DNA of 64,000 nucleotides from Paenirhizobium daejeonense (GTDB lineage Bacteria; Pseudomonadota; Alphaproteobacteria; Rhizobiales; Rhizobiaceae): NCBI RefSeq assembly GCF_014280875.1, contig NZ_JACLAL010000002.1, forward strand, positions 558,001 to 622,000, read 5' to 3'. The stretch's first letter is position 1. Every line of letters begins with the position of its first letter. The translations under genes were made by a program, and so were the position numbers. The notes beneath the pieces were generated by a model. The model was not told where the DNA came from. It worked only from the letters and a program-made list of their open reading frames with translations, and did no database searches. Below, piece after piece: positions 26,948 through 34,995 of the stretch.

Positions 26948-27730
26948 TCAGTCCGTGCGTTTAACTGTCTGAAGGATTTCTTCGGCCACGATATCAGGGC
27001 ATTCATCGACCAGCATATGACCGCCCCCCGGAAGACGATGAACGGCGAGATTGCTGCCGGACACCGCGCTTTGATGCGGCGGCAGGATGCAATCCTCAAG
27101 GCCCCAGAGCAATGCCTTCGGCATCGGCAAAGCGAGGATATCGGCAAGCGGCAACTGACCTTGAGCCGTTCCAGCCTCGCCATGGACTGAGACGATTGCC
27201 GAAAAGACGGCGCTCAAGGCCTCCCGCGCACCTTTCCCACGGCGCGCATCGAGCGTGGTCTCAACCATGGTCTCGGGGATATCGAAGTTATAGCCGACCA
27301 TGATCTCTAAGGCAGAGCGGAGCTCTTCAGCCGTATCGGCAAGACCGAAGCGCTTAAGGACCCGGTGATTGATTTCCGGTCCGAAGCCGCCGGGCGCGAC
27401 CATGGTCAGGCTCGGCACCGCCTGCGGCTGGCGAAGGGCAATCAGCGCTGCGGCCGCTCCGCCGAGCGAATGGCCGGCAAGATGAAAGGCGCCGATGCCC
27501 CGTCTGTCGAGATCGGAGAAGATGGCTCTGGCCATGCGGCCCGCGCCACCGATGCCATCAGCATGCAGCGAACCCGCATGCCCCGGCAGATCGTAAGCGA
27601 TCACCGGCAGGTCTGCCGGCAACCGGTCAATCACGTCACGCCAGACAAAGGCACCGCCGCCGAAACCATGCAGCAGCACCAGAGGCACTGCTGCATGAGG
27701 ATCACCGGTAATGACGGCGTGAAGCGTCAC
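26948..27730 (-). CDS. Alpha/beta hydrolase, coupled to leuA
   Basis: A 260-residue alpha/beta hydrolase with oxyanion motif VLLHGFGGG, nucleophile elbow LAGHSLGG, acid in LLWGLEDCILP and His in LPGGGHMLV. It resembles the lipase-like C-terminal domain of dihydrolipoamide acetyltransferases and various esterases. It starts at GTG 27730, only three bases after the leuA stop, so it is co-translated with leuA. The substrate is unknown. Confidence 0.87.
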   Translation of the reverse strand: MTLHAVITGDPHAAVPLVLLHGFGGGAFVWRDVIDRLPADLPVIAYDLPGHAGSLHADGIGGAGRMARAIFSDLDRRGIGAFHLAGHSLGGAAAALIALRQPQAVPSLTMVAPGGFGPEINHRVLKRFGLADTAEELRSALEIMVGYNFDIPETMVETTLDARRGKGAREALSAVFSAIVSVHGEAGTAQGQLPLADILALPMPKALLWGLEDCILPPHQSAVSGSNLAVHRLPGGGHMLVDECPDIVAEEILQTVKRTD

Positions 27731-27733
27731 GTG

Positions 27734-29458
27734 TCAGGCCTTCGCAGCCCGCTCTTCGAGCACCCGGTTGGCAGCCGAAACGATCGCTTCCAGCGAGGCC
27801 GTCACGATGTTGGTGTTGATGCCGGCACCGAACAACTTGCCGCCCGGATGCACCATCTCGACATAGGCGATGGCCGATGCGTTCGAACCATGCTGCAGCG
27901 AATGCTCCGAGTAATCGGCCACCGAGAGATCGATGCCCAGATAGGTCGACAGCGCATTGATGAAGCCGTCGATCGGACCGGTTCCCTGCCCCTCGATCCG
28001 CTTGAGTTCACCATTGTCGGTAATCTCGGCGGCAACGATGCGCCGGCCCTTCTGGGCAGTATCCGGGTAGGTGTGGTGATCGACGAACTTCAGGCGCGCG
28101 CCCGGCTGTTCGACATAACGCTGGATGAAGCGCTCGTGGATACGCTTCGACGGCAGCTCCACGCCTTCCTCGTCGGTGATCCGCTGGATGTCCTCGCGGA
28201 ACTCGACCTGCAGGTTGCGCGGCAGGTTGATGCCGTAGTCCTGCTGCAGGATGTAGGCGATGCCGCCCTTGCCCGACTGCGAGTTGATGCGGATGATCGC
28301 CTCGTAGGTGCGGCCGACGTCCTGCGGATCGATCGGCAGGTAGGGCACTTCCCACACGCCGGTATTCGACTGCTTGATCGCCTTCATACCCTTGTTGATG
28401 GCATCCTGATGCGAACCCGAAAACGCGGTGTAGACCAGTTCGCCGACGTAAGGATGGCGCTCCGGAATGGTCATCTCATTGGAATATTCGTAAACGGCCT
28501 TGATCCGCTCGATATCCGAGCAGTCCAGTTCCGGATCGACACCCTGCGTGAACATGTTCAGGGCCAGCGTCACGACGTCGACATTACCGGTGCGCTCGCC
28601 ATTACCGAACAGGGTGCCTTCCACGCGGTCAGCACCAGCCATCAGGCCGAGTTCGGTCGCGGCGATGCCGGTGCCGCGGTCGTTATGCGGATGCAGCGAG
28701 ATCAGCACGTTCTCGCGGTTGTCGATGTTGCGGCTCATCCACTCGATCATGTCGGCATAGATGTTCGGCGTCGACATCTCGACGGTCGAGGGCAGGTTCA
28801 GGATCAGCTTGTTGTCAGGCGTCGGCTTGATGATCTCGATGACGGCGTTGGAGATTTCCAGCGCCACCTCCAGCTCGGTGCCGGTGAAGCTTTCAGGAGA
28901 ATACTGGAAGCGATAGCCGCCACCGGCCTTCGCAGCCATGTCAGTAATCATCTTGGCGGCGTCGACGGCGATCTGCTTGATGCCACCCACGTCCTTGCCG
29001 AACACCACGCGGCGCTGCAACTCGCTGGTCGAATTATAAAAATGGATGATCGGACGCGTGGCGCCTTCCAGCGCCTCGAAGGTGCGGGTAATCAGCTCAG
29101 GCCGGCACTGCACCAGCACCTGCAACGACACGTCGTCAGGCACATTGCCCTGCTCAACGCACCAGCGGGCGAAGTCGAAATCGGTCTGAGAGGCCGAGGG
29201 GAAGCCAATCTCGATTTCCTTGAAGCCCATATCGAGCAACAGCTGGAACATGCGGGCCTTGCGGTCGTGGCCCATGGGATTGACCAGCGACTGGTTGCCG
29301 TCGCGCAAGTCTACGGAGCACCAGATCGGTGCCTTGGTAATCGTCTTCGAGGGCCAGGTGCGATCCGGAATGTTCACCTGCGGATAGGGCCGGTACTTGG
29401 CCGCTGCATCAGGCATGCCGTGTTTCACGATGGTGTGGGCTGCGCTCGCGTCGTTCAT
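27734..29458 (-). CDS. leuA: 2-isopropylmalate synthase
   Basis: A 574-residue synthase of the longer LeuA type. It condenses acetyl-CoA with 2-oxoisovalerate in the first step of leucine synthesis. The TIM-barrel domain has CSVDLRDGNQSLVNPM and the metal-binding HPHNDRGTG; the C-terminal regulatory domain (from about residue 440) binds leucine for feedback inhibition. ATG 29458 follows GAGGAAG. The 5' region holds a leucine-rich leader peptide with alternative hairpins, so transcription or translation attenuation is likely on top of feedback. Confidence 0.95.
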   Translation of the reverse strand: MNDASAAHTIVKHGMPDAAAKYRPYPQVNIPDRTWPSKTITKAPIWCSVDLRDGNQSLVNPMGHDRKARMFQLLLDMGFKEIEIGFPSASQTDFDFARWCVEQGNVPDDVSLQVLVQCRPELITRTFEALEGATRPIIHFYNSTSELQRRVVFGKDVGGIKQIAVDAAKMITDMAAKAGGGYRFQYSPESFTGTELEVALEISNAVIEIIKPTPDNKLILNLPSTVEMSTPNIYADMIEWMSRNIDNRENVLISLHPHNDRGTGIAATELGLMAGADRVEGTLFGNGERTGNVDVVTLALNMFTQGVDPELDCSDIERIKAVYEYSNEMTIPERHPYVGELVYTAFSGSHQDAINKGMKAIKQSNTGVWEVPYLPIDPQDVGRTYEAIIRINSQSGKGGIAYILQQDYGINLPRNLQVEFREDIQRITDEEGVELPSKRIHERFIQRYVEQPGARLKFVDHHTYPDTAQKGRRIVAAEITDNGELKRIEGQGTGPIDGFINALSTYLGIDLSVADYSEHSLQHGSNASAIAYVEMVHPGGKLFGAGINTNIVTASLEAIVSAANRVLEERAAKA

Positions 29459-29558
29459 CTTCTTCCTCTTCCGCATCTGCCCGCCATCTCGATTTTGGGG
29501 CTGGTACAGACGCCTTGGCCATCACAGGCCGTTCATGGTCAAAACTGGGATTTTATCC

Positions 29559-29613
29559 GAGGAGCTGTGCCACGCGGCTAACCGGCCGCCGGGCGCTCCT
29601 CAAAGGACCCGGC
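29559..29613 (-). promoter_or_regulatory. leuA attenuator, mutually exclusive hairpins
   Basis: On the minus strand GCCGGG (29613-29608) pairs with CCCGGC (29593-29588) around TCCTTTGAGGA, which spans the leader's stop codon. Alternatively GAGGAGC (29601-29595) pairs with GCTCCTC (29565-29559). Both need the same GAGGAGC bases, so only one can form. No clear U-tract follows, so the output could be Rho-dependent termination or translational control. Confidence 0.55.
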
Positions 29614-29722
29614 AACCGCGGATAAGGCTAAGAAGAAGCGAGTTTAGGGCGAGAGTCGACGCACCGGCCGGAATGCGGCCTGCGTCGAATGAAGCGGTGA
29701 TGTGTTCGCCCGAGATCTTCAT
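29600..29722 (-). CDS. leuL: leuA leader peptide
   Basis: A 40-codon frame whose second half is full of leucine (STLALNSLLLSLIRGCRVL ending the peptide, with three consecutive CTT codons). It lies 142 bases ahead of leuA on the same strand and overlaps the alternative hairpins, the layout of a ribosome-mediated attenuator sensing charged tRNA-Leu. The ATG at 29722 coincides with the transcription start predicted from the promoter, so the message is probably leaderless, as published for Sinorhizobium trpL. The symbol is by analogy. Confidence 0.72.
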   Translation of the reverse strand: MKISGEHITASFDAGRIPAGASTLALNSLLLSLIRGCRVL

Positions 29723-29728
29723 GCGAGC

Positions 29729-29758
29729 CTTATAGCCACCCTTCGCCGCAGTTGGCAA
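29729..29758 (-). promoter_or_regulatory. Predicted leuL-leuA promoter
   Basis: -35 TTGCCA (29758-29753) and -10 TATAAG (29734-29729) with an 18-base spacer (17 if CTATAA is taken). The predicted start site falls on or next to the A of the leader ATG at 29722. Confidence 0.55.
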
Positions 29759-29831
29759 GTACGTCATTCGTATGTTTGCCCATTGGTTCGCCCATGAGGT
29801 GGCCAAGTGTGACGCACCCGATATCCCCGCC

Positions 29832-31016
29832 TCAGCCCCGCCAGGCCTTGGCGACATTGAGCAGGCCGAGCATCAGCCCGCCCGCAACAAGCCCCCAGAA
29901 AGCGCCGGAAATGCCACCGAACGACACGCCGGAAGCCGTGATCAGGAAGGTGACCGCCGCCGCTTCGCGCGTTTCGGCGTCCTTGAAAGCGGCAAGGGCG
30001 GAGCCGGAAAACGCCCCGATCAGCGCAAGCCCGGCAACGGCCTGAATGAGGATGGGCGGAGCGAGCGAGACGAAAGCCGTCACGGCTCCGGCCAGAAGGC
30101 CGAGAATCACATAACCGACACCACCGATGATCGCCGCCCAATAGCGCTTCTTCGGGTCCGGATGAGCATCCTCGCCGGCGCACATGGCCGCCGTAATGGC
30201 TGCCAGATTGACGGCATGCCCGCCGAAAGGTGCCGACAGCAACGAGAAAAACCCCGTCGTCGCAAACAGCGGGCCGGGATTTGGATCGTAGTGATTGACC
30301 TTCAGCACCGCGATCCCCGGAATGTTCTGCGACGCCATGGTGACGATGAAGAGCGGCAGCGCAATCGAGATCAGCGATGGCATGGTGAAGGCAGGCGTCA
30401 CCAGTTCCATCGGCGGCGCAAGCGATGCGGCCCAATTCGCCATGGCTCCCTCCGGCAGCTCCACCCCGAACATCATCACCAGAACGAAGGCGAGAAGTGC
30501 GGCAGGAACGGCATAGAGCCGCTTGAAGGCCGCAACCACCGCCCAGGCGCCAAGGATCGGCAGTCCGAGCAGCGGATCGAAGGCGATCGCCTTGAAGGGC
30601 GCGAAACAGAGACCGAGGATGACGCCCGACAGCATGGCATTGGCAAGCGGTGCCGGAATGGCGGCAACGGCCTTGCCCAAAGGCTTGAACAGGCCGGCGA
30701 TGATGATCAGAACGGCGCAAACCAGAAACGCACCGACAGCAACCGGAAATCCCCCCTCCGGCACGCCTGCGGTCGCCAGCAGCGCAGCACCGGGCGTGGA
30801 CCAAGCGATGGAAACCGGAAGCTTCGTCCAGACACTGAGCACAATGGCGCAAAGCCCCATCGAAACGGAAAGCGCCATCAGCCCCGAGGCGGCCTCGAAA
30901 TCGGTCGCCCCGACCCCCTTCAGCCCCTGCAGCACCACGGCGAAAGAACTGGCGAAGCCGACGAAAGCGGTCAGGCAGCCCATGAAGAAACTTTGGGGGG
31001 AAAGGTCTTTCAGCAT
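29832..31016 (-). CDS. BenE-family benzoate/H+ symporter
   Basis: A 394-residue inner-membrane protein with about twelve hydrophobic segments, matching BenE in length. Recognisable stretches are FVGFASSFAVVLQGLKGVGA near the start and MASQNIPGIAVLKVNHYDPN in the middle. The family imports benzoate with protons. The frame is open 192 bases upstream, but ATG 31016 (MLKDLSPQSFFMG) is where protein-like sequence begins. No benzoate-degradation genes are nearby, so the substrate in this organism is uncertain. Confidence 0.88.
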   Translation of the reverse strand: MLKDLSPQSFFMGCLTAFVGFASSFAVVLQGLKGVGATDFEAASGLMALSVSMGLCAIVLSVWTKLPVSIAWSTPGAALLATAGVPEGGFPVAVGAFLVCAVLIIIAGLFKPLGKAVAAIPAPLANAMLSGVILGLCFAPFKAIAFDPLLGLPILGAWAVVAAFKRLYAVPAALLAFVLVMMFGVELPEGAMANWAASLAPPMELVTPAFTMPSLISIALPLFIVTMASQNIPGIAVLKVNHYDPNPGPLFATTGFFSLLSAPFGGHAVNLAAITAAMCAGEDAHPDPKKRYWAAIIGGVGYVILGLLAGAVTAFVSLAPPILIQAVAGLALIGAFSGSALAAFKDAETREAAAVTFLITASGVSFGGISGAFWGLVAGGLMLGLLNVAKAWRG

Positions 31017-31646
31017 GACGGACTCGGGGTGCGGGATTTCGAAAGCTATCGAACAGCAAAATTCGCCCTGGCATGCAAGGCTGGTTTGTCGAAAAAGGTA
31101 CGGCCACAAAGGGAAAACAGACACCGAGACACCCCTTCCGGCGACTTGCAGCGCAAAGCGGCATCCGTATCCGGCAACCTGACAGGCACACGGGTCGGCG
31201 AATGACATGTTGTATTCGCCGGAAGCGTCATGTATAGGCCGGCCAACAAGTTGCAGGTTTCATCTGCTGGTTGGAGAGGACGCCATGTCTAGCGACGCCC
31301 TCTTCCAATCGGGGATGGGCCCAGTCGGACTGGATGCCCCCCGAACGGAAGAACTCTTTACGACGCCCGTAAAAGGAGCGTTCCCGGTGGTATTTCGTCT
31401 CGTTTTCACGAGGACGAAGCGCATCGCGATAGCGCTTGTGCGCACGGCCCTGCGCCAGCGCGGCGGCCTGCAGAAGCGGCTCGTCCCGCGCCGGATGGCC
31501 TTTACCATCCCCTCCTGAACCATCCGAACCAGGTTTCAATCGACATCGGTTCATGCGCGCCTCGCCATGCCCCGATGCCTGTTTCACGTCGCCGTCACAT
31601 GCCGATGGCAAATCAGCACCACCTTGAAAACGAGCAGGTTCCCAAG
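31017..31646. other. Divergent 630-base gap ahead of the polyamine genes
   Basis: Lies between BenE and the decarboxylase. It contains a possible 77-codon frame at 31285-31518 (listed separately) and a hairpin at about 31397-31417 (CGTC-CTCGT arms around TTTC). The decarboxylase leader would be several hundred bases long, which leaves room for post-transcriptional control, but I recognise no known riboswitch. Confidence 0.4.
31285..31518 (+). CDS. Possible upstream ORF before the carboxyspermidine decarboxylase gene
   Basis: ATG 31285 lies six bases after GGAGAGG, a strong ribosome site. The 77-residue product (MSSDALFQSGMGPVGLDAPR...) is Arg-rich in its second half and resembles nothing I know. 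It ends 128 bases ahead of the decarboxylase start. It could be a regulatory uORF or a chance frame; composition does not settle it. Confidence 0.3.
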   Translation: MSSDALFQSGMGPVGLDAPRTEELFTTPVKGAFPVVFRLVFTRTKRIAIALVRTALRQRGGLQKRLVPRRMAFTIPS

Positions 31647-32747
31647 ATGCAGCTACAGACCCCCTATTACCTGATCGACAAGTCGAAGCTCCTGCAGAAC
31701 ATGGAGAAGATCGCAAAACTGCGCGAACTCTCCGGCGCCAAGGCGCTGCTGGCGCTGAAATGCTTCGCCACATGGTCGGTCTTCGACCTGATGCGCGAAT
31801 ACATGGATGGCACGACGTCTTCCTCGCTGAACGAAGTCCGTCTCGGCCATGAGCGTTTCGGCAAGGAAACCCACGCCTATTCGGTGGCCTACGCCGACTA
31901 CGAGATCGATGAAGTCGTGTCCCATGCCGACAAGATCATCTTCAACACCATTGGCCAGTTGCAGCGTTTCGAGAAGCAGTCGGCCGGCATCATCCGCGGG
32001 CTTCGCCTCAATCCCGGAGTCTCCTCCTCGAGCTTCGATCTCGCCGACCCTGCCCGCCCCTTCTCCCGACTCGGCGAATGGGACATGGCCAAGGTCGAGC
32101 CGGTCATGGACATGATCTCCGGCTTCATGATCCACAATAACTGCGAGAACGGCGATTTCGACCTGTTCGACCGCATGCTGACCGCGATCGAGGAGAAGTT
32201 CGGCCCGCTCCTGAAGAAAGCCGGCTGGGTCAGCCTCGGTGGCGGCATCCATTTCACCGGCGAAAACTATCCGCTGATAAAATTCGCCGAGCGTCTGAAG
32301 CGCTTCTCCGGCGAATTCGGCGTGCAGGTCTATCTCGAACCCGGCGAGGCCTCGATCACCCGGTCGACCACGCTGGAAGTGACCGTTCTCGACAAGCTTT
32401 ACAACGGCAAGGACCTTGTCGTGGTGGATTCGTCCATCGAAGCGCACATGCTGGATCTCCTGATCTATCGTGAAAACGCGAAGGTTCATCCCAACCAGGG
32501 ACCACATCGTTACATGGTCTGCGGCAAGTCCTGCCTGGCTGGCGACATCTTCGGCGAGTTCGATTTTCCGAACGAACTGAATGTCGGCGACCGGATCTCG
32601 ATCCAGGACACCGCCGGATACACGATGGTCAAGAAAAACTGGTTTAACGGCGTGAAAATGCCGGCAATCGCCATCCGCGAACTGGATGGCAGCATCAGAA
32701 CGGTCCGCGAGTTTTCCTACGCGGACTACGAACAAAGCCTCTCGTAA
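31647..32747 (+). CDS. nspC: Carboxynorspermidine/carboxyspermidine decarboxylase
   Basis: A 366-residue PLP-dependent decarboxylase (alanine-racemase fold type III). The PLP Lys is expected at residue 38 in ALLALKCFATW; LGGGIHFTGENYP binds the phosphate, and YMVCGKSCLAGDIFGEFDFP carries the catalytic Cys at the dimer interface. It removes CO2 from carboxyspermidine to give spermidine. It is followed by the dehydrogenase that makes its substrate. ATG 31647 starts the conserved MQLQTPYYLID; earlier starts add non-conserved residues. Confidence 0.92.
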   Translation: MQLQTPYYLIDKSKLLQNMEKIAKLRELSGAKALLALKCFATWSVFDLMREYMDGTTSSSLNEVRLGHERFGKETHAYSVAYADYEIDEVVSHADKIIFNTIGQLQRFEKQSAGIIRGLRLNPGVSSSSFDLADPARPFSRLGEWDMAKVEPVMDMISGFMIHNNCENGDFDLFDRMLTAIEEKFGPLLKKAGWVSLGGGIHFTGENYPLIKFAERLKRFSGEFGVQVYLEPGEASITRSTTLEVTVLDKLYNGKDLVVVDSSIEAHMLDLLIYRENAKVHPNQGPHRYMVCGKSCLAGDIFGEFDFPNELNVGDRISIQDTAGYTMVKKNWFNGVKMPAIAIRELDGSIRTVREFSYADYEQSLS

Positions 32748-32785
32748 GGCTTCTGACGATTGGACATAAGGAGTTGGTCCCCATC

Positions 32786-34024
32786 ATGAAGAAGAACGTG
32801 CTTATCATCGGCGCCGGTGGCGTCGCCCAGGTCGTGGCGCATAAATGCGCCCAGAACAACGATGTGCTCGGTGATATCAACATCGCCTCGCGCACCAAGG
32901 CCAAGTGCGACAGCATCATCGCATCGGTCCATGAAAAGAAGGCAATGAAACAGCCCGGCGTGCTCGAAGGCCACGCGCTGGATGCCCTCGATATCGAGGC
33001 GACCAAGGCCCTCATCAAGTCGACCAATTCTCAGATCGTCATCAACGTCGGCACCGCCTTCCTCAACATGTCGGTGCTGCGCGCCTGCATGGATACCGGC
33101 GTCGCCTATATCGACACCGCCATCCACGAAGAGCCGAACAAGATCTGCGAGACCCCGCCGTGGTATGGCAACTACGAGTGGAAGCGCGCTGCCGAATGCG
33201 AGGAAAAGGGCATCACCGCCATCCTCGGCGCCGGCTTCGATCCGGGCGTCGTCAACGCCTATGCCAAGCTCGCGAAGGATGAGTATCTCGACAAGGTCAC
33301 CGACGTCGACATCGTCGACATCAATGCCGGCAGCCATGGCAAGTACTTCGCCACCAATTTCGACCCGGAAATCAACTTCCGCGAATTCACCGGCGTGGTC
33401 TATTCCTGGCAGAACGGTCAGTGGCAGACCAACAAGATGTTCGAGATCGGCAAGGACTACGATCTGCCGGTCGTCGGCACCCGCCGCGCCTATCTCTGCG
33501 GTCATGACGAAGTGCACTCGCTGGCCAAGAACATGGATGGCGCCGACGTGCGCTTCTGGATGGGCTTCGGCGATCACTACATCAACGTCTTCACCGTGCT
33601 GAAGTCGATCGGCCTGCTCTCCGAACAGCCGGTCAAGCTCGCCGATGGTTCCGAAGTCGTGCCGCTCAAGGTCGTCAAGGCCTGCCTGCCCGACCCGGCA
33701 TCGCTCGCTCCCGACTACGAAGGCAAGACCTGCATCGGCGACTATGTGAAGGGCTTCAAGGACGGCAAGGAAAAGACCGTCTTCATCTACAACGTGGCCG
33801 ATCACAAGGAAGCCTTCAACGAAGTCGGCAGCCAGGGCATTTCCTACACCGCCGGCGTTCCCCCGGTTGCAGCAGCCATGCTGGTGGCCACCGGTGAATG
33901 GGATGCGAAGAAGATGGTCAATGTCGAGGAACTTCCGCCGAAGCCGTTCATCAACCTCCTAAACAAGATCGGCCTGCCGACCCGCATTCAGGATGAGGAT
34001 GGCGACCGGGCCGTGGAGTTCTGA
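32786..34024 (+). CDS. Carboxynorspermidine/carboxyspermidine dehydrogenase (saccharopine dehydrogenase family)
   Basis: A 412-residue NAD(P)H enzyme with an N-terminal Rossmann motif VLIIGAGGVAQVVAHKCAQN and the family stretches LGAGFDPGVVNAYAKLA and YVGT-type ARRAYLCGHDEVHSL. It condenses aspartate-beta-semialdehyde with putrescine to carboxyspermidine, which the upstream gene decarboxylates. This route replaces S-adenosylmethionine-dependent spermidine synthase in many alphaproteobacteria. ATG 32786 lies 12 bases after AAGGAG. It ends in a strong terminator. Confidence 0.92.
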   Translation: MKKNVLIIGAGGVAQVVAHKCAQNNDVLGDINIASRTKAKCDSIIASVHEKKAMKQPGVLEGHALDALDIEATKALIKSTNSQIVINVGTAFLNMSVLRACMDTGVAYIDTAIHEEPNKICETPPWYGNYEWKRAAECEEKGITAILGAGFDPGVVNAYAKLAKDEYLDKVTDVDIVDINAGSHGKYFATNFDPEINFREFTGVVYSWQNGQWQTNKMFEIGKDYDLPVVGTRRAYLCGHDEVHSLAKNMDGADVRFWMGFGDHYINVFTVLKSIGLLSEQPVKLADGSEVVPLKVVKACLPDPASLAPDYEGKTCIGDYVKGFKDGKEKTVFIYNVADHKEAFNEVGSQGISYTAGVPPVAAAMLVATGEWDAKKMVNVEELPPKPFINLLNKIGLPTRIQDEDGDRAVEF

Positions 34025-34060
34025 GAGCGCGGATAGCGCTTGAGGATTGAAGGAATGCGG

Positions 34061-34090
34061 ACCCCGCCGGAGCGATCTGGCGGGGTTTTT
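34061..34090 (+). terminator. Rho-independent terminator of the polyamine operon
   Basis: ACCCCGCC pairs with GGCGGGGT around GGAGCGATCT and is followed by a run of T. It marks the left boundary of the accessory island and is 28/30 identical, in inverted orientation, to the clpP terminator at 36041-36070. Confidence 0.9.
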
Positions 34091-34120
34091 CATATGCCCA
34101 CCTACACCCACCGCCGTCCT

Positions 34121-34160
34121 CCTCGGGCCTGTCCCGAGGATCTACTGCCGCTAACGGCAG
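34121..34160. repeat. Rhizobial palindromic intergenic element
   Basis: Two small hairpins in tandem: CCTCGGG/CCCGAGG (34121-34139) and CTGCCG/CGGCAG (34145-34160), joined by ATCTA. The CCTCGGGCCTGTCCCGAGGA pattern is, from memory, a dispersed intergenic element of Rhizobium and relatives. No second copy is evident in this window. Confidence 0.5.
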
Positions 34161-34344
34161 GCGGCGAGGTCACAGATAGGATGCCGCGGCAGACGCTCGG
34201 AACGAGCGCGGTGCATGACGACCGAGTGCAACGAGAAGCGGTAAAACGCAGCACTCAGACTTGGGCCACCCTTCACTTACGGTGAATTCTACCGCAGAGT
34301 GCATCTTATCGTGCCGATAGCATTTGGATGGGTGGCCAAATCAG

Positions 34345-34995
34345 ATGAGTAACGTTCCTTACCTAGCTTCACCAGGAAACATAATTAAGGCATTCGCTGC
34401 CATTAAGACTGCCGCGACCCCTCCTAAGGTTTCGCAAGACTTTGTGAAAACAAAACTAGGAATAACCGGCAGTTCTGGGGACCAAATGACCACATTTCTG
34501 AAGCGGCTTGGTTTCGCCTCGGCAGATGGAACACCCACTGACCTGTATAGAGGGTATAGGGGGGTCGGCGGAGGACGCGCATTGGCAACAGCGATCAAGA
34601 GCGCTTACAGCGCGTTATATCAACGTAACGAGTACCTGCATGAGTGCGATGAAAAATCACTAAAAGAGATAGTAATGCAGGAAACAGGCTACGCGAAAGA
34701 CGCGAGGCCGCTCGGTCTCACAGTCAGTACTCTAAGGAATCTGATTTCTTTGGCAGACTTTTCTGAACCGGAAAATTCTGCCAGTAGCGACGACCGATAC
34801 AACGACGCCGCCTACTCCATTTCACCCCAGGCACAGATCAATCACGACATGGTTTCGAAGACGAAAGGCGAAAACGTCAGATTAAACCTAGGATACACCA
34901 TCAATCTAAACTTACCAGAGACGACCGACATCGAGGTTTTTAACGCGATATTTAAAAGCCTTAGAGCAAATCTACTGAGTAGCTCAGATGACTGA
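34345..34995 (+). CDS. DUF5343 domain-containing protein (partner of HEPN protein)
   Basis: A 216-residue protein whose first ~75 residues (YLASPGNIIKAFAAIKTAA..VSQDFVKTKLGITGSSGDQM to FLKRLGFASADGTPTDLYRG, shown in parts) match DUF5343, predicted to be a winged-helix-like domain. The rest is soluble, with a Ser/Asp-rich linker near 145 and a strand-rich end. Its 3' end overlaps the HEPN gene by eight bases (ATGACTGA), so the two are coupled. Codon use is clearly AT-richer than that of neighbouring genes, a sign of transfer. Function unknown; a regulatory or antitoxin-like role is inference. Confidence 0.82.
   Translation: MSNVPYLASPGNIIKAFAAIKTAATPPKVSQDFVKTKLGITGSSGDQMTTFLKRLGFASADGTPTDLYRGYRGVGGGRALATAIKSAYSALYQRNEYLHECDEKSLKEIVMQETGYAKDARPLGLTVSTLRNLISLADFSEPENSASSDDRYNDAAYSISPQAQINHDMVSKTKGENVRLNLGYTINLNLPETTDIEVFNAIFKSLRANLLSSSDD

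Noticed and set aside
27365..29581. A 738-codon open frame on the plus strand
   Set aside because: It lies antisense to leuA and its hydrolase partner; the product is rich in Arg, His and Gln and lacks any domain. It is the usual shadow of a high-GC gene.
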